From contig CM017563.1 in NCBI GenBank assembly GCA_007844125.1, forward strand, positions 26,380,694-26,444,693: 64,000 nucleotides of DNA. The letters run 5' to 3'. The DNA is from Sinonovacula constricta. Taxonomy: Eukaryota; Mollusca; Bivalvia; Cardiida; Solecurtidae. Made by a program: the position numbers and the translations under genes. Of this stretch, positions 60,601-64,000 are shown one piece after another. Positions within the stretch are counted from its first letter, which is position 1. Each line of letters starts with the position of its first letter. Under the pieces are notes generated by a model. It saw only the letters and a list, made by a program, of their open reading frames with translations, did not search any database and was not told the DNA's origin.

Positions 60601-63600
60601 AATGTTATGTTTATCAGGCTATCGGCTGATGAACAGAATGTTATGTTTTATCAGGCTATGGTGATGAACAGAATGTTATGTTTTATCAGGCTATGGTGAT
60701 GAACAGAATGTTATGTTTATCAGGCTATGGTGATGAACAGAAGTTATGTTTTATCAGGCTATGGTGATGAACAGAATGTTATGTTTTATCAGGCTATGGT
60801 GATGAACAGAATGTGTATGTTTTATCAGGCTATGGAGATGAAACAGAATGTTATGTTTTATGTTCAGGCTATGGATGATGAACAGAATGTTATGTTTTAT
60901 CAGGCTATGCTGATGAACAGAATGTTATGTTTTATCAGGCTATGGTGATGAATAGAATGTTATGGTTTTATCAGGCATGGTGATGAACAGAATGTTATGT
61001 TTTTAATCAGGCTATGGTGAGATGAACAGAATGTTACGTTTTATCAGGCTATGGAGATGAACAGAATGTTATGTTTTATCAGGGCTATGGAGATGAAAGA
61101 ATGTTATGTTTTATCAGGCTATGGTGATGAACAGAATGTTATGTTTTATCAGGCTATGGTGATGAACAGAATGTTATGTTTTATCAGGCTATGGAGATGA
61201 ACAGAATGTTATGTTTTATCAGGCTATGGAGATGAACAGAATGTTATGTTTTATCAGGCTATGGAGATGAACAGAATGTTATGTTTTATCAGGCTATGGA
61301 GATGAACAGAATGTTATGTTTTATCAGGCTATGCTGATGAACAGAATGTTATGTTTTATCAGGTTATGGTGATGAACAGAATGTTATGTTTTATCAGGCT
61401 ATGGTGATGAACAGAATGTTATGTTTTATCAGGCTATGGTGATGAACAGAATGTTATGTTTTATCAGGCTATGGTGATGAACAGAATGTTATGTTTTATC
61501 AGGCTATGGTGATGAACAGAATGTTATGTTTTATCAGGCTATGGAGATGAACAGAATGTTATGTTTTATCAGGCTATGGAGATGAACAGAATGTTATGTT
61601 TTATCAGGCTATGGTGATGAACAGAATGTTATGTTTTATCAGGCTATGGAGATGAACAGAATGTTATGTTTTATCAGGCTATGGTGATGAATAGAATGTT
61701 ATGTTTTATCAGGCTATGGTGATGAACAGAATGTTATGTTTTATCAGGCTATGGAGATGAACAGAATGTTACGTTTTATCAGGCTATGGAGATGAACAGA
61801 ATGTTATGTTTTATCAGGCTATGGAGATGAACAGAATGTTATGTTTTATCAGGCTATGGTGATGAACAGAATGTTATGTTTTATCAGGCTATGGTGATGA
61901 ACAGAATGTTATGTTTTATCAGGCTATGGAGATGAACAGAATGTTATGTTTTATCAGGCTATGGTGATGAACAGAATGTTATGTTTTATCAGGCTATGGT
62001 GATGAACAGAATGTTATGTTTTATCAGGCTATGGAGATGAACAGAATGTTATGTTTTATCAGGCTATGGTGATGAACAGAATGTTATGTTTTATCAGGCT
62101 ATGGTGATGAACAGAATGTTATGTTTATCAGGCTCAGGCTATGGTGATGAACAGAATGTTATGTTTTATCAGGCTATGGTGATGAACAGAATGTTATGTT
62201 TTATCAGGCTATGGTGATGAACAGAATGTTATGTTTTATCAGGCTATGGTGATGAACAGAATGTTATGTTTTATCAGGCTATGGTGATGAACAGAATGTT
62301 ATGTTTTATCAGGCTATGGTGATGAACAGAATGTTATGTTTTATCAGGCTATGGTGATGAACAGAATGTTATGTTTTATCAGGCTATGGTGATGAACAGA
62401 ATGTTATGTTTTATCAGGCTATGTAGATAACAGAATGTTATGTTTTATCAGGCTATGGAGATGAACAGAATGTTATGTTTTATCAGGCTATGGAGATGAA
62501 CAGAATGTTATGTTTTATCAGGCTATGGTGATGAACAGAATGTTATGTTTTATCAGGCTATGGAGATGAACAGAATGTTATGTTTTATCAGGCTATGGTA
62601 ATGAACAGAATGTTATGTTTTATCAGGCTATTGTGATGAACAGAATGTTATGTTTTATCAGGCTATGCTGATGAACAGAATGTTATGTTTTATCAGGTTA
62701 TGGTGATGAACAGAATGTTATGTTTTATCAGGCTATGGTGATGAACAGAATGTTATGTTTTATCAGGTTATGCTGATGAATAGAATGTTATGTTTTATCA
62801 GGCTATGGAGATGAACAGAATGTTATGTTTTATCAGGTTATGCTGATGAATAGAATGTTATGTTTTATCAGGCTATGGTGATGAACAGAATGTTATGTTT
62901 TATCAGGCTTTGCTGATGAACAGAATGTTATGTTTTATCAGGCTATTGTGATGAACAGAATGTTACGTTTTATCAGGCTATGGAGATGAACAGAATGTTA
63001 TGTTTTATCAGCTTATGCTGATGAACAGAATGTTATGTTTTATCAGGTTATGCTGATGAACAGAATGTTATGTTTTATCAGGCTATTGTGATGAACAGAA
63101 TGTTATGTTTTATCAGGTTATGCTGATGAACAGAATGTTATGTTTTATCAGCCTTTGCTGATGAACAGAATGTTATGTTTTATCAGGCTTTGGTGATGAA
63201 CAGAATGTTATGTTTTATCAGGCTATGGAGATGAACAGAATGTTATGTTTTATCAGGCTATGGTGATGAACAGAATGTTATGTTTTATCAGGCTATGGAG
63301 ATGAACAGAATGTTATGTTTTATCAGGCTATGGAGATGAACAGAATGTTATGTTTTATCAGGCTATGGTGATGAACAGAATGTTATGTTTTATCAGGCTA
63401 TGGAGATGAACAGAATGTTATGTTTTATCAGGCTATTGTGATGAACAGAATGTTATGTTTTATCAGGCTATGGAGATGAACAGAATGTTATGTTTTATCA
63501 GGCTATTGTGATGAACAGAATGTTATGTTTTATCAGGTTATGCTGATGAACAGAATGTTATGTTTTATCAGGCTATGCTGATGAACAGAATGTTATGTTT

Positions 63601-64000
63601 TATCAGGCTATTGTGATGAACAGAATGTTATGTTTTATCAGGCTATGCTGATGAACAGAATGTTATGTTTTATCAGGCTATTGTGATGAACAGAATGCTA
63701 TGATTTATCAGGCTATGCTGATGAACAGAATGTTATGTTTTATCAGGTTATGCTGATGAACAGAATGTTATGTTTTATCAGGCTATGGTGATGAACAGAA
63801 TGTTATGTTTTATCAGGCTATGGAGATGAACAGAATGTTATGTTTTATCAGGCTATGGAGATGAACAGAATGTTATGTTTTATCAGGCTATGCTGATGAA
63901 TAGAATGTTATGTTTTATCAGGTTATGCTGATGAACAGAATGTTATGTTTTATCAGGCTATGGTGATGAACAGAATGTTATGTTTTATCAGGCTATTGTG
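57655..64000. repeat. 35-bp minisatellite, about 181 copies, running off the right edge
   Basis: The unit contains ggctatggtgatgaacagaa and tgttatgttttatca. Variation is concentrated in the ggctatggtg/ggctatggag/ggttatgctg/ggctattgtg/ggctttggtg segment, while the rest is nearly fixed. It abuts the 43-bp array with no spacer. Clusters of 1-2-bp indels lie at about 59140-59660 and 60410-61100, with a few more near 62125 and 62424. Confidence 0.97.

Overview
The window looks like a piece of animal nuclear genome, AT-rich and gene-poor, most likely from a bivalve mollusc. The pointer to a bivalve is a pearl-like / Helitron-related element near 37.7-38.3 kb: three tandem ~160-bp core units followed by a GC-rich terminal hairpin. 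No bacterial operons, rRNA, tRNA or CRISPR array is visible. I found no complete recognisable protein-coding gene. The long open frames (up to ~1,045 codons) lie inside tandem arrays and are explained by repeat periodicity.

About 71% of the 64 kb (my estimate from array edges) is minisatellite. Fourteen sequence-unrelated families follow one another: 51-bp units (1-488, cut by the window edge), 61-bp (778-5381), 39-bp (7037-7660), ~45-bp with CA tracts (8615-16058), ~35-bp CTG-rich (18004-18780), 48-bp (20495-24692), 28/29-bp pyrimidine-rich (24944-26909 and 27007-28440), 17-bp (31323-32221), 28-bp (32528-34119), 58-bp (39297-46594), 60-bp (47018-50205), 27-bp passing into 78-bp (50864-52130), 43-bp (52562-57654) and 35-bp (57655 to the right edge). 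Most show higher-order structure. The clearest cases are a ~3.3-kb near-identical duplication in the 45-bp array, a ~2.06-kb duplication in the 29-bp array that carries unique flank with it, an identical 18-unit (1,080-bp) duplication in the 60-bp array, and ~985-, 394- and 384-bp blocks elsewhere.

Mobile elements are nested in or lie between the arrays. The most interesting is a 1,339-bp element at 832-2170 with 40-bp inverted ends and a 3-bp target duplication. It is rich in CpG and contains runs of a degenerate motif (roughly CRCKWGT) spaced at 10-11 bp. In its middle sits a TATA box followed by a 91-codon frame. Other elements are a 267-bp element with 14-bp inverted ends (2704-2970), a palindromic 322-bp element (19273-19594), a TTAA-flanked 179-bp element (36346-36524), the pearl-like element, and two pairs of old dispersed repeats.

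The spacers between arrays could be introns or intergenic DNA. A few short open segments with splice-like borders (16612-16736 on +; 32298-32440, 28947-29023 and 17643-17761 on -) are offered only as low-confidence exon candidates. In DNA this AT-rich, open stretches of this length are common by chance.
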